DNA of 64,000 nucleotides. Origin: Myripristis murdjan. Lineage: Eukaryota; Chordata; Actinopteri; Holocentriformes; Holocentridae. The notes beneath the pieces were generated by a model. It searched no databases. It was given only the letters and a program-made list of their open reading frames with translations, and was not told where the DNA came from. The stretch's first letter is position 1. The number at the start of each line of letters is the position of its first letter. Of the stretch, positions 43,311 to 56,200 are shown one piece after another. The translations under genes and the position numbers were made by a program. The DNA lies in the NCBI RefSeq assembly GCF_902150065.1, contig NC_044003.1:24211487-24275486 (forward strand). The letters are read 5' to 3'.

Positions 43311-43879
43311 GTAGGAGGGTGGCAGTGTTTCAATAGGAGTTTGTCGATATGGCAATTTCTGACATGCGGTTTTAAGATATCACATTGTATTGTATTCAAT
43401 CTCAGTTTTCTAGACAAAAAAAGAGAAGGTCATACTCACACATATTGACTGAGTTGTTTATTATTAAAGATAAAGCATTTGTGAATTCTTTTCAAAGGTG
43501 AATTTCAAAAAGGGAAAATGTTATAAGCCCCCCTGTTAAGGCTCATGATGCTGATTTATGGCCAACATGGTGCTATTATTTATTTTTTCCCCCTTTTACT
43601 CTACAAGAGTTGAGTCAGCAGGTAGGGAGGTTGCGCTGACGTAGGGATGTTCCCCCGCAGTTAGGTAGAATGACTAAAAGGGGTGTGGTCAAAGGCCAGG
43701 GTAAATAACTTCAGATCATGTTGTTTGGCACCTTCAGTTTAACATCTTCCAAGTGGAGGCACTTAGTCTGAGCTGTTTCATTCATTGGTTCTTTGCAGCT
43801 GCTCAGCTCTTAAAAATATCAGCCTTGCTGTGCCTCAGTAGGAAGACCTGCTGTTTTCTGCTGACCCTCTAGAGTGAAG

Positions 43880-46800
43880 ATGAAGCCCGCCGTGTCTGTG
43901 CTGCTGCTGGTCCTGCTGGCTGTGGCAGGGCTGAGCCGTGCCCAGGTCAAGACTTCCCTTCTGGACCTGGCCAACAGCATAGGGAGCGTCCTGCCCAGTC
44001 TGAGCCGCCCGGCCAACTCCAGCCGCATCTTCTACGGGGTGATGTTTGATGCAGGGAGCACAGGGACACGCATCCACGTCTACACCTTCATACAGAGTGA
44101 CTCAGGTAGAGTTGAGTAAAGCTGGACTCCTGCTGCCCACTGCCACCCAGATACTTTGCTGATATCTGTAGCCAGGCTGTGATGCACTTTAAATGAGGGA
44201 TGTATTTTGTTCAACAAACGTTTTGTCTCATATGCTGTGTAAACATGGCTTGTGAAACATTTAAAGATGCCAGTTTATTCACAGTGTTAACTGAAGTGTG
44301 AACGAGCAGATTTCTGATTGGCAGACAGGTAGATGAAACGGCACTGAATATTTAGCTTTCTTCGCTGTTGATTCTTTTCTCACAATCTCATTTCTGTAAA
44401 ACTGCAGCAATCTTTACGGGGATTGTACTTGACTTTGTTTATTTTTCAAGTAATAAAAAATCCTGTTATGTCAGATTCACATTAGCATGCATCATGTTGA
44501 TAAGCAGATTTACCTCTTAATGCTTTATTTTTTTCAGCAGATCTGCCTGTTTTGGACAATGAGATGTTCCATTCCATAAAGCCTGGATTGTCAGCATATT
44601 CTGACTCACCAGAAATGGTGAGTTCATCAAATTTAATCAATCATTTCAAACCAAAGGAAAAGGTCTGCTGTCTCTGTGTTGTATGCACTGCCAAAAACCT
44701 GCCTCTGCTGGGAATCACACTAGTAATGAAGGCAAGCGGGAAGTGAGAACAGCTAAATGCATTTCTACAGATGTGAAGATTGAGGCAGCCACATCTGACA
44801 AATCACACCTCTAGAATTTTCTTAACTCAAACCAGCAGCCACCATTTTATCTTGTCGTTGAGAGGCTGTTGTTTTGTGCAGTGCTGTTTTGTTTTGAGTG
44901 TTGTCCTGTTCCTGTGCCTCTAAAGGCTGGACACACAGTGAGGATGTTGCTGAAGGTGGCCAAGAAGACCGTGCCTCGTCTGGAGTGGAAGAGGACCCCG
45001 GTGGTCCTCAGGGCCACAGCTGGACTCAGGCTGCTGCCCCCAGAGAAAGCCCAGGCTCTGCTCGCCCAGGTAAAGGACCGCACTGACACTGAGACATGAG
45101 CTTTGAAGACTTAATCTCAGGAGTATTGCGTAGACAGCGAGGAGGGCTAAGACTGCTGTTAGGTGGAGTGAAGGGGTGTGTTCTCTAGGAACTGTTAGAC
45201 ACTGTCTGAAACTGTTAAGGGAGAAAAGGTACCAATGCAACATCTTAGCCAGTTAGGAAGCAGGCAGAAAGTGAAAGGACAGCTTCAGTGGTATGACAGG
45301 TACTACTGAGACAGGGGAAGAAAAGCATTGTTATCAGAGTGGTGGAAAAAGCTTAGGGTGGAAGGCTCTAGTGGAGGGGATAAGTTGGTAATGGATGGCC
45401 CTGGGGCACCTTGGGAGATAAATGATACTGTATTAATCCCCCTGAGGGAATTAATTAATCCCTTCTAGTGGAGGGCACCTCTGGATGAGCTACCATTACA
45501 GCTGATAACATTAAGGCCATTTCTCTCTCTCTCTCTGGCTCCCTTGTGCTCGCTGCTCTCCTGCTCTCTCACTGTCTCTTTCTCTCCTCCCTCCCTTCTT
45601 CCTCAGGTTCAAGATGCGTTTGACGAATCTCCATTTTTAGTCCCGAATAACAGCGTCAGCATAATGAATGGTACAAATGAAGGTAACGTCTGCCCACCGT
45701 TGGCCCTGACAAGCACCACTCAAAAGTCATTCGTCAGCTATCACTGTCACTCAAGTTGTTTCTGCAATACTTTGTAGTTTGCATCCCTCACCCTGAGGTT
45801 TAGCACACTGCGCAATTTCTTTATGAAGTCTTTGTTTACTGAAGACATTTAACTAAATTGCTGCCGATTATTGCTATCTTTTATGATGACACTTTAGAAA
45901 ATGGAATTGCTTTTTGCCACTAAGTTGTTGTGACCTTAAAAAGCTGTAATTATGTGGTGAAAAAAAATTATGGTCTTAGGCCACATGTTGTGCTACAGTG
46001 TAATTGATTTGTCAGCGTTTCAACCTTGTTTTTTGAATTATAGCTCTTGCTCAAATGTTTGCACTTGTGTTTGTATATGCTGTAACCATTGTAATTTCTA
46101 TGAAAATATGTGGTTATCATTTTCTAAAACGAACTTGTAAGTTCCTCCTGAAATAATGGGTTTCTGTTTTTTGGTTTGCTTGTTTGCTAATTTCTGTAAT
46201 GTAGGAATCCTGGCTTGGGTGACAGTGAATTTTCTCACAGGTGAGTTCTGAAAACTCATGTATATGCTTTACATCACTGCATTATTTATATACACGTCTT
46301 ATGAGCTCAGCTCAAACCATACATAAGTTAATGTCAAGTTATATTGTCATGGAACTTTATTATAGAGCTTTTTCACCAGTAGACAGAAGCTGAAGGTTTA
46401 CACCTACACTTTGAATTCCTCTCCCTAAAGGGGACGGCTGTGATCATTATCAGCCTCAAAGTCGTGATTTTATACTTTTTGGATACACATCCTGTGCCAA
46501 ATAGGCCTTTTGAAGATAGCATCTAAGGTGTGACTGATTATGTCTGCTGTGCTGCAGAGTCAACTGCTGGAGTAAAGTAGGTGCTGTGTGAAACGTTTTT
46601 AGGTCACCTGAATGCGCAAATCAAGAACACAGTGGGAATCTTGGATTTGGGTGGAGGATCTACGCAGATCACTTTCCTGCCAAAATTGAGGGTTAGTCAT
46701 TTGCATGTTTAGACAATTCTCTTCAAATGAAATGTAAACCTAATTGTGATGTGTAATTTGCTACGCACTTCATATCCCTTTGTAGAAAACCATTGAAAGC

Positions 46801-49800
46801 GCTCCTGGTCCTGATTACATTGCCAGATTTGACATGTTCAATTCAACATATGAATTGTACACTCACAGGTAATGGATTTGCTAATGAAGGCAATTATGGA
46901 TTATTTTCAATACCCATTTACTGTCATATGACATACTAATTTCATGCTGCCCTTGCAATCGTTAGTTGTTCTTTTTGCAAGATATTAGCATAATTACAAG
47001 AGACAGCCATACTAAAAAAGGACTGAATTTCATTTGATTGCATAGAATTAATGTCTGTCTTAATCCTTATTCACGATAACGTCCATATCATCAACATACT
47101 TAGTGTAACTCCTCTTTCCACAGTGTTTAATTGGACTCCAGAATAGACCAGTTGCATTTAAAATGGAATCCAAATGAAACCACCGTGTGCAGTGAACTGA
47201 CCTAGTTGTTGTAGCTATTTTCAGTGAAACAACTAAAAATTCTCCACTGAAAGGTTTTTCATCATAAAAACTTAATCTGTTTGTATAGTCATTAGGATGT
47301 GGGTAATAGGCAGAAGGCTTTTGTTTGTCCTACTTACAGACTAACTTACATGCCACATGACAGTCTTCTATGGTTGGTTTTGTAACTGCATATCCACACT
47401 GTGACTCCCTCCAGTTACCTTGGGAACGGGCTGATGGCAGCACGACTGGCCACATTGGGGGCTTTGGGTGCAGAAGGTACATGAATGAAAGACAGTCTGT
47501 TGCCGTTAACTGTGACTCTGCTGAGAACCAGCATTATTCATTTTAAGTGCATCTCAAAAAGGATACTGAGACACAACAGTGAGTCAGTTCTCCAAGTGTC
47601 TCCTTGATTTCTTGAACGTTTTTTTCCTTCCCTTCCTCTATAACCACTGAGAGGACATAATAATGAGAGAACATTTTTGTATGGCATTCTTTGAATCTTC
47701 GTCTCTCATCAGTACTTCCAGTGAGACCCAAAGAAAGGATGTGAAGTGCAGTGAATGACCAAAGGGCTTTTAACAAAATTGTTTTGTGGTATCTTTGTTG
47801 TTGAGTCACTGCCCATGACCATATGTGTGGCTGTTTTGCCAGTCAGAAGATTAAACAAAGCATGCACTTGTGTCTTTACTCTCAGGGTTGGAGTGGCGGG
47901 TTTTCAGGAGCTCCTGCCTGCCTAAGAAATTCAGGGATGAATGGAGCTTTGGAGGGCTCACCTATCAAGTCAGTGGGATCCCGGATGGTGAGATAAACTT
48001 CATTTTTAATGCCATTAGTCTGTCCAGTAAATCCAAAGCTGTGTGGGGAAACCCATCTGTAAGATATATTTTCCTCACGAGTCTCCTTGCAAATAGGTTT
48101 TTCTTATCAGCACTTTTCATATCAAATATTAACTATTTCACATTGTTATGGTACCTCGGAGGATTCTTGCAGAGTATTAACAGCCTGGGTAAAAATGCTA
48201 TGCTAATATATGACAGATTTGAACCCACTGCATCTATGATTGAACAAAGTACATGAATAAACTGTGGCTGCATCACAGCATAAGCAGCCAAACATGGACA
48301 ATATTGCTGGCTAATCCTATCAAAATGGACTTGAAGGCATTATGCAGCATTTCATGTTTTTCCAACACAAGGTGTGTACATTACAATTCAGTATCTTCTC
48401 CAGGTTATGCTGGATACAAGCTTTGTTATCAGGAGGTACTTAAGGTTGTGAAGGGGATTATCCATCAGCCGTACGAGCTCAAAGACAGCAACATTTTCTA
48501 TGCATTCTCCTATTACTTCGACAGAGCTGTGGATGCAGGCCTTATCGGTGAGTATACACACGCGCACACAACCTCTCTACACACTTCATGTAATTACACA
48601 GACCCAGCAGGACATTATTCCCCATTCCAATTCTAGACAGAGGCAGGGAAATATGAGTCATCAGCACCTGTCTCAGTGGATTTGATGAGCTATAGGTGTG
48701 TAGTTATTACAGAAATCACTATCCTCCTAGTCCGAGCTGAAAGGTCACAAGCTCTATTATTAGTATTATGGAGATGTGCATGTAGACCTGCTTTCATTAT
48801 AATGAATGGTATAGCATGTTGGATAAGAGGAAAATGACCCCAATCATGCCCTGCTGCAGATGGAGCCCAAGGTGGACTGCTGCAGGTCAGAGACTTCAAG
48901 AAGCGAGCTAAAGAGGGTGAGTTGGGCTCAGAGTCCTGAAACGTCTGGCAATGCATCATTACGACGACAGATCTGCAGCTTGCTGTACTCGAGACACAGT
49001 ATGAATCTCAATAGTATGGACGTCTGTCCTCTCCTCGTTCTGAAACCCTGCCCTCACCCTCATAGCAGCATACAGATGACTGGTTATACAACCTAACAGA
49101 GACATGATTCCTCCTTTTGTCTGCTCAGTGTGCAACAAGATGACCAAGTACCGTCCAGTTAGTCCTTTTTTATGTATGGACATGACCTACATCACTTGTC
49201 TGCTCAAGGATGGCTTTGGCTTCAAGGAGAACACTATGCTGCAGGTAAGGCAGCATGACACAACACATTCAATAGGAACAGGGGCTTCATTCCTAAAAAA
49301 ACAAAAGTCCATGCTCAACTCAGCAGCAGGGTAATTTTTCATTTGGGTATGCTTGAAGTTTTGTATCTTAGTTTTACTAATCATACTTGAAGACACATGT
49401 ACTTAAATAATCTTAAATAAGCTTAAATAAATAAGATTAAATAATCTCCCATATGTAGTGTTTACCGTTGTTTTAATCATAGCCAAGACAAAATATGCCA
49501 GTTGGATATTTTTCTCTCAGTTAGGTTTGTAAAAACACAAAAACCTGTTAAAATCAGTTGGTGGCAAGGCCTTTGCAGAAATGACACCCCAGACCACATA
49601 AAAGAAAAACATCAACAAAAATGCATTTGATTTGCTCACAGACTGTCCTTAAAGGTGACTCTCGCACACGCACACACGCGCGCGCACACACACACACAAA
49701 CAAGAAGTTCTACATGCAACATTCTGCTGTTACTTTTTTTTTTTTTATTTCAATAAATACAAAAAGGCATTTGAGTGATTTGGTGTTTTTTTCCCCTCCT

Positions 49801-49886
49801 AGTTGACCAAGAAAGTGAACAACGTGGAGGCCAGCTGGGCTTTAGGCGCCACGTTCGACCACTTCCGCAACCTGAAGATCCACTGA
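43880..49886 (+). CDS. entpd5: Ectonucleoside triphosphate diphosphohydrolase 5 (ER/secreted UDPase)
   Basis: It hydrolyses UDP and GDP in the ER lumen, pulling UDP-glucose-dependent glycoprotein refolding; in zebrafish it is also linked to bone mineralisation. Thirteen coding exons: 43880-44105, 44538-44617, 44926-45069, 45607-45682, 46205-46240, 46603-46691, 46786-46868, 47415-47476, 47886-47987, 48404-48547, 48860-48916, 49129-49244 and 49803-49886. They total 432 aa (human 428). [20 protein letters not shown] is a signal peptide, and no later membrane segment is seen. Apyrase conserved regions: [13 protein letters not shown] (about 56-68), ATAGLRLLP (about 132-140), [28 protein letters not shown] and [17 protein letters not shown]. 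Candidate N-glycosylation sites include NSS near 46, NGT near 170 and NST in exon 7. The ATG at 43880 is chosen because it opens the signal peptide; the GTG two codons earlier is not needed. Confidence 0.97.
45395..45475. repeat. Fish retroelement tail fragment in entpd5 intron
   Basis: AAATGATACTGTATTAATCC, then CCCTGAGGGAATTAATTAATCC, resembles the recurrent fish repeat end 'tactttattaatccccgagggaaatt'. It is short and diverged; the family is unassigned. Confidence 0.4.
49665..49698. repeat. Alternating CA/CG tract in last entpd5 intron
   Basis: CGCACACGCACACACGCGCG followed by CACACACACACAC: about 34 bases of alternating purine-pyrimidine sequence, a Z-DNA-prone run about 100 bases before the last exon. 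Confidence 0.85.
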
Positions 49887-50072
49887 GGAGTGAATACTGC
49901 TGACTTAAGTGCTGCTCAATAAGAAACGCACAGAGTATTGTTCACTGCCTTATCTCATCACTCAAAAAATTTGCTGTTTGTTTCAAAAGGTTGTAGCTAA
50001 CCTCATGAATGATTCTTGTTTTTTAATTAATTATTCTCAAGTGTTAATATATTGAACTGCAAACAAATACCT

Positions 50073-50352
50073 AGGGCTGGGCGATATGGATAGAAACAAG
50101 TGACATCTTTCAGTGAATACCTCAATATCGACATGGTAAGGATGACTAATGGTGCCTTAAGATATTTACACAAAAGATTTTTGACAATCATTAATAATGC
50201 AGATATTATGACAGCAGGTAGAAGCAAACTATAGAACAGCTATAGCAGCCTAATAAGTTCAGAAAATCACACCCTTCATTGAAATGTAGCTTTTTAAAAG
50301 TAGGAAAACCTGTTTGCTCTCATATTGCAATATGGATATATCGCCCAGCCCT
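50073..50352. mobile_element. MITE with clear terminal inverted repeats in the entpd5 3' flank
   Basis: The left end AGGGCTGGGCGATATGGATA and the right end TATGGATATATCGCCCAGCC plus CT are inverted copies over about 18 bases. They enclose about 240 bases of non-coding AT-rich sequence. No convincing target-site duplication is visible. A more worn copy lies in the aldh6a1 intron at about 36930-37287. If entpd5 uses the AATAAA at 50923, the element is transcribed in its 3' UTR and could fold into a hairpin. Confidence 0.75.
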
Positions 50353-50922
50353 AAGAGCAGCTTGCACCAGCTGAAACACTGGAACTGTTACCAATAACAT
50401 ATTCTGTCAGTGTAGCTGCCAGCATTACTGCATACACAATTGTTTGACACAAAGATTTGTTGTGCTGTGCTACAGCCCTGCGTGCCAGAGTGTCCCATAG
50501 TTGACGCTGACGCTGTGATCAACATTGGAGCGCAGGCCTGGCCCGTCAGGCTAGTTGTGCTGTGCAAGACAAGTGTGTCCATGCAGCGGTGTGATAGGCT
50601 GTGCCTTAGCAGTTCTCTTATTGTCATGTTTGTGTTAGTAGAGTGTAGAGGGGAAAACATGTCTGGTAGATTCCAAATTGAATATAGTTTTGTCAATTAT
50701 TTTGTCAGCCACTGAACTTCTGGGTAAGGATAAATGGCACTCGTTTTGCATGAGGCAACCTCAAACTTGCATTACACTGGAAATGCAGGTAACAATGTGC
50801 GGTCATACTGTCATAAAAGTTATTTTTTGTTACACCCGTCTCTATTTCTTTGGGAGCATTTGTTTTCAAAAACTTGAGGAAAAGGTTGTTTTGTACAAAC
50901 TTTAGCATTTCACACATTTCAA

Positions 50923-50928
50923 AATAAA
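50923..50928 (+). terminator. Candidate entpd5 poly(A) signal
   Basis: AATAAA on the plus strand about 1.04 kb past the entpd5 stop and about 150 bases before the convergent znf410 stop codon. No closer canonical plus-strand signal is seen between 49887 and here. Confidence 0.5.
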
Positions 50929-51075
50929 ACCATTGTTGGCTGCTAATTACAGATATCTACAGTGGTGAAAGTGAATGATGAACCTATTTACAAAAGATAA
51001 ATGTATTTTAGTCCACTCATCTGACTGACTCGTAGTGCTGTTGAAATGGGCAGTGTGTGACATTTTCATGATAGA

Positions 51076-52970
51076 CTACAGCAGCGCCACCACATCTTCT
51101 CCATACGCGTGTGCCTCGGTTGTCATAGTCACCAGTTCATGTGGCTGAGAGAGAACCACCACAGAGTCTGCAGAGCCTTGAGGGATACATTCAAAAACAC
51201 CAAGTTCAATTCAAATAGAGTCAAAGCCATAACATCACTAGTATCTGGCATTAAGACGGATTTCAACCTATATGTAACATGAAATCCTGCTTTACATATT
51301 CAGAGATGGGATCTGAACTAATAACTTTAACACTACCAAACTCATTTCACGAGACACTTCTTGTCACCTTGCAGAGGGTAAAAAAGTTTCAACATTTGTC
51401 CTTGAGTTTCTGCAAGCTTGCACCTGGCTATGCCCCTTGGTTTTAATGAAAAAATCTGACAGCAAATTTTAACGACAAGCCTAACTTGTAGGCTCGTTGA
51501 AGTTCTGACAAATGGGGACAATTTTGCAGAAATCTAGTTTGGAGAAACCAGCCACGTGCGAGCCTGCTAGAAATATTTATCTCTGCATGTTACTATATAC
51601 AATACAGTCCATAAACACTGTATGTGTGATACAATGTAGTGTGTGTGTGCCTTCTTGTACCTGGAGCTCTCAGCATAGCGTGGTGAAGATTCATGGGTTC
51701 TACTGTTGTTGTCATGGTGACCATACTGTCCCCAGTCTCCCCATCTGCCTCCAGCAGACTGCTGTGGGTCAGAGCCTCTCCTGTCAGTCACACACAGACA
51801 GCACTTCACAACGTGGCAGTGCAAAACTGGCAGCCTCTAAGCTGCTCAAAAGGTCACACTGGCATACAGCTATTAAATGTGGGAGAAAACACATAAAGTG
51901 GAGGCAAAGACACACAGCCGCTTAATCCCTGACCTTAACGATATCCTGTGTATCCTAACCTGTGAGCCGTATTAGTCTGATTACACATCTCTTGTTTAGG
52001 GGAGGAAACCACTACCTGAGTATTTCAACTTATATAATCAGTTGCTGTTACCTCCAGACCCTGATGTACAAAGTGTATCTGGTATATGTAGGACTGTGCC
52101 TAATCCAACATGTTTAAGTAACTGTTCAGATAAATTTGCTGTGTATGAATGCATCTTCAAAAACAAAAGGGGGCAGTTCTGTGTTATTTTTATTTGCACT
52201 GCTCTTACAAAAGAGCAGCCTCTTCAGGGAGGCTGACCTCAATAAATCTGTTGTTTATAATTAGAACTTTGGCAGTGGTTCCTTGGTGGTGATTCAGCTG
52301 CGGTGGTTCCCCACTGCTCGAGAGATCTGAAAACGCTGAAAATTCATTGTCCGGTCTTAATGTTTTGCTTACAACAAATTTAGGACAGTATACAAATTAG
52401 GCTGTATTTTATCTCGCTGAGAGCCATATTCAAACTATAGAAACTATATATATATAAAGAGGTGCTGAAACTAAGCTAAGAATAGTAGCAGGAGTGAGCT
52501 GAGAATCAAATTATCTCCCAGAGCTACAACAGGAGAATTACCTTAGTCTCCAAAACTATATCTCAGTCATTTTCTAAGGTGAGGGCAAGAAGGAAATTTG
52601 AATAAGGTCTGGGAAGCTTAGGGAGGTGAATTTGAGTTATCGTTCCCATTTAAGTCAGTGATTATGTACTTTTCAGACCTATTTGACTCCATCAAGAGAA
52701 TCCCAACAGGACATTTTTTATGCTGAATTGTTACAATTACTCTGCTTTTTCTATGTCTTATGCACAGTCGGTGCCAATTTATCTACTGGTCACAATGAAT
52801 TTTTTAAAAAAAGCTGAATAATAAAATATTTAAGAATACAAAAGTCATGAAGAATTCAGGGAGTAATCCTAAATGTAATTTTAACTATGGAACAATATCT
52901 GCATGCATATTTTAAAATGTATGGGCTACTCGCATCCACATAATCCAAGGATTCGCATTACCACCTATCA

Positions 52971-53039
<69 letters not shown>

Positions 53040-53177
53040 AAGGGAAGGACCTGTTTCTCTGCTTTCACTGCTGAGACCCTCCTCTCCGTGTCTCTTCCTC
53101 ATGTGGACATTTCTGCTGCCAGACTGGGAAAAGGTCTTTCCGCAGATCCCACAATGATGGGGCTTTTCACCTGGTAA

Positions 53178-53208
<31 letters not shown>

Positions 53209-56200
53209 GCCTGTGATCCCTGTCGGACAGAAATGAGGTGCTGAAAATGCTATAGCTGTAGCACAACAATTACAGGAACTCCTCAGCGGTCCAGCTTTAA
53301 GTTTGTCCCACTCACCAGAATGTACAAGCATGTGTTTCCGTAGACTTGAGTATTCGGCAAATGATCGCCCACAACCATCTGTTTCACACAGAAAGGGCTT
53401 CTCTCCTGAAAACCACGGCCCACCCCAAGTACACACAGGTGATTACACACACATACACATACATGCACCATTTCATTTCAGTCCATAACACCAAAGGATT
53501 CAGATAATTAAGTGTCTTACTGCAGAAATGCACTGAAACTGAACTCTTTTTATACAGATGTTTCAAACGTATCAACTGTTCTCAATGGTCCAACACACTC
53601 TGAAAGTAATGCATCAAGCCATGCTAATGCATTTGAATCACACTTGGTTCAATTTTAGAGCAAAATGACTATTTTTCATGAGGTTATTGGACCCCTCTTG
53701 ACAACTGACCTATTTTGAAGCAGATGGACAGAAAAAATGTAAGACTTACTGCGAAGTAAATGATAATACAGCTCTCACTGAGCATTTTTTTTTATCCAAA
53801 TGGAAGAACCTAGCCTCTTGATATAAGTAGCAGATAGAGAGCAGGTTATCAAAAATGTTTATCACCCTGTATAAAATATAATATAGCACTGCTGCTCATT
53901 GCACTTGTGAAATGGAGGTGCCTGTGATGCTGACGCTTCAAATCTCCGGCCTTGGTTGCACAAAGGAAGCATTAAATGAGGAGAGGCAAATGGGCTGGAT
54001 TTAGTGCTTCCAACGTGTTTGTGGCCTTTCTATGTGCATGCATCCTGCTCCCCACCTGTATGTGTGCGTCTGTGGTTTTTCAAGTTTCCGGCGGTGGTGA
54101 ACTTCTTGCCACAGTTGTTCTCTTTGCAGATGAAGGGCTTCTCGCCGTTGTGAGTCCTCATGTGAACCTGCAGCCTCTGCAGCACGTAGAAACTCTTCCC
54201 ACAACCCTCTGCACCGCATCTGAATGTTCGGTCGTTCCTACAAGCCAAGATAAACGCGAGTCTCAGTGTCTCCTGTGTACCGGTTTATCTGCAGCAGCCC
54301 CATCACAATGTCAGGCTTGTCAACCATAGCTTTCTCAAACTGATATTAACAGAGCTCCTTTCAGTATATTTACAGGATTCCTTCCATATCTGAAATGAGT
54401 TTCTCTTATTCTCCTGAAAGCAGCAGCCCACGCACACAGGCCCACAACAAACAACCTGTGGGAAACACTACAACTGAACTTCAACTTAGCTGTCAAACAT
54501 CCTGCTGATCTAGGATCTAACCTATATCTGAAGGGCACATTTTAACAGTTGATGCGGATTATTTACAGTAAACATGATATTAATTCTATTATTACTAAAA
54601 ACCACTGTATGAGTGAAAAGATTGATTAATTGCCTCATCAGGTCAGTACTTAAAAAGAAACTAGAAAAATGCATTCTGATCTGAAATGTATAAAGTGAAT
54701 TAATAAAGTTACAGAAAATCCATCACTTAAAGGTTCAGTAACTGATTAATGATCTGTGTGGTAATTCTTGCACTTTCTCAATGCACACAGAACAAAAGCA
54801 GCCAAGTAATTCTGGTAACTGGTGTGTTTAGATGAGCTATTATAGTTCAAAGATGGTTGAACAGCGATGTCTTCAGGGACATATATCCATATAGAAATAA
54901 GCCCACACGATTTAATCTGCCAATTTTCCAAAACTGATTATATTTCGTGACTTTTGATTTCAGGCTTGCCATCAAGATACCAGAAAAATAGGCAAGGAAT
55001 TGAAATGTTTGTTGCACAGCTGAAACTTCTGTGTCATTTTGCTCCCCTGTGGGAATAAAAATTTGAGCAACATGTTGACACAGTGTGGGTTTATTTCCAT
55101 GTGGATACTGATGATTATTGAGTCAACACACCTCAAATGACGCTTTAAAAATAGGGCCTGTGAACACGCTGTGAAAATCTCCAAATGCAAATGTCCTTTA
55201 AGCACATATTTCAAATGTGTGTGGGAAATATTCACTTTTCAGTCAGAAATGTACTGTCTGTGTTTCAACATGTGATAATTATGGTTACAATGGGACATTA
55301 TAATAAAAGGGGTGGAGAGTGGAGCCTGAGATATAGGTATTATTTTTCAGTTCGGTCATGTCCAAAAATGATCCACCTGAGCCAGAATTTGAACAGGGGC
55401 CAGTGGCGATTGTTTGGAGACGGTATCTTGTTACCCAAAACCATGAGGTTCCACTCCTGTGTGCCAACACTGTTACCTGTGCGTTTTCAGATGGTATTTG
55501 AGATGAGCCGGCCAGGTGAAGGTCCTGCAGCAGCCCTCAAACGAGCAGCGCAGGATCTGCTTGGAGAGCGCGCGGCTGGTCAGAGACGGCAACTCTCGCT
55601 TTTCCCCATCTGATGTGAAACTGTGTGTGTTGTCACCTAGGCAACCGGAAAGAGGGAAGTGAGCGAGTGTGTGAAGGAAATAATCCAGGACTGCCAGGTG
55701 TCAGGTCTCTGGAGTCTGGCTCTATAAAAGCTAATCATCAGGGGCTGACTGGAACCCGTTGAAGTACAACTGCATGAAGAAAACAAGCCAGTGCCGACTG
55801 CAATCACTCTCTCTTAACCTGCCAAGGACTCCCCGCTATGAATGCGTTTATCAGGTCCAATTTTGCTTATGGCATGCCAGTAGCAATGCACCGATAACTG
55901 ATATCCTGCTGCTGAAGGAAACCTGTATAATCTAATGAAAGGTAGTGGGAGGGCAATCATTTTTGGTCATTACATTGGCTCAGACACTGAACTTTTTATT
56001 CCATGCTGAAACTGGTTAAGTTGTACCGCAGATATTTCAATCCACAATACACCAAGATTCAAAGTACTTGAAGATAATTTTTGACGATTACACTAGCTTG
56101 GGGCGAAGACATTATGTTCCACAATGTGCGCAAGAAGAACTGCAAGGCATTGAAAACTTTCTACCTGAAAATCCTTTGAGGTGCTTATGCAAGGCACCGG

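Noticed and set aside
43874-43879. GTG two codons upstream as the entpd5 start
   Set aside because: The ATG at 43880 opens a textbook signal peptide. The GTG adds only two residues in a vertebrate mRNA with a nearby AUG.
52205-52250. Hairpin CAGCCTCTTCAGGGAGGCTG followed by AATAAA
   Set aside because: It looks like a transcription end, but it lies on the plus strand inside a minus-strand znf410 intron with no plus-strand gene leading into it. Probably a repeat tail or chance.
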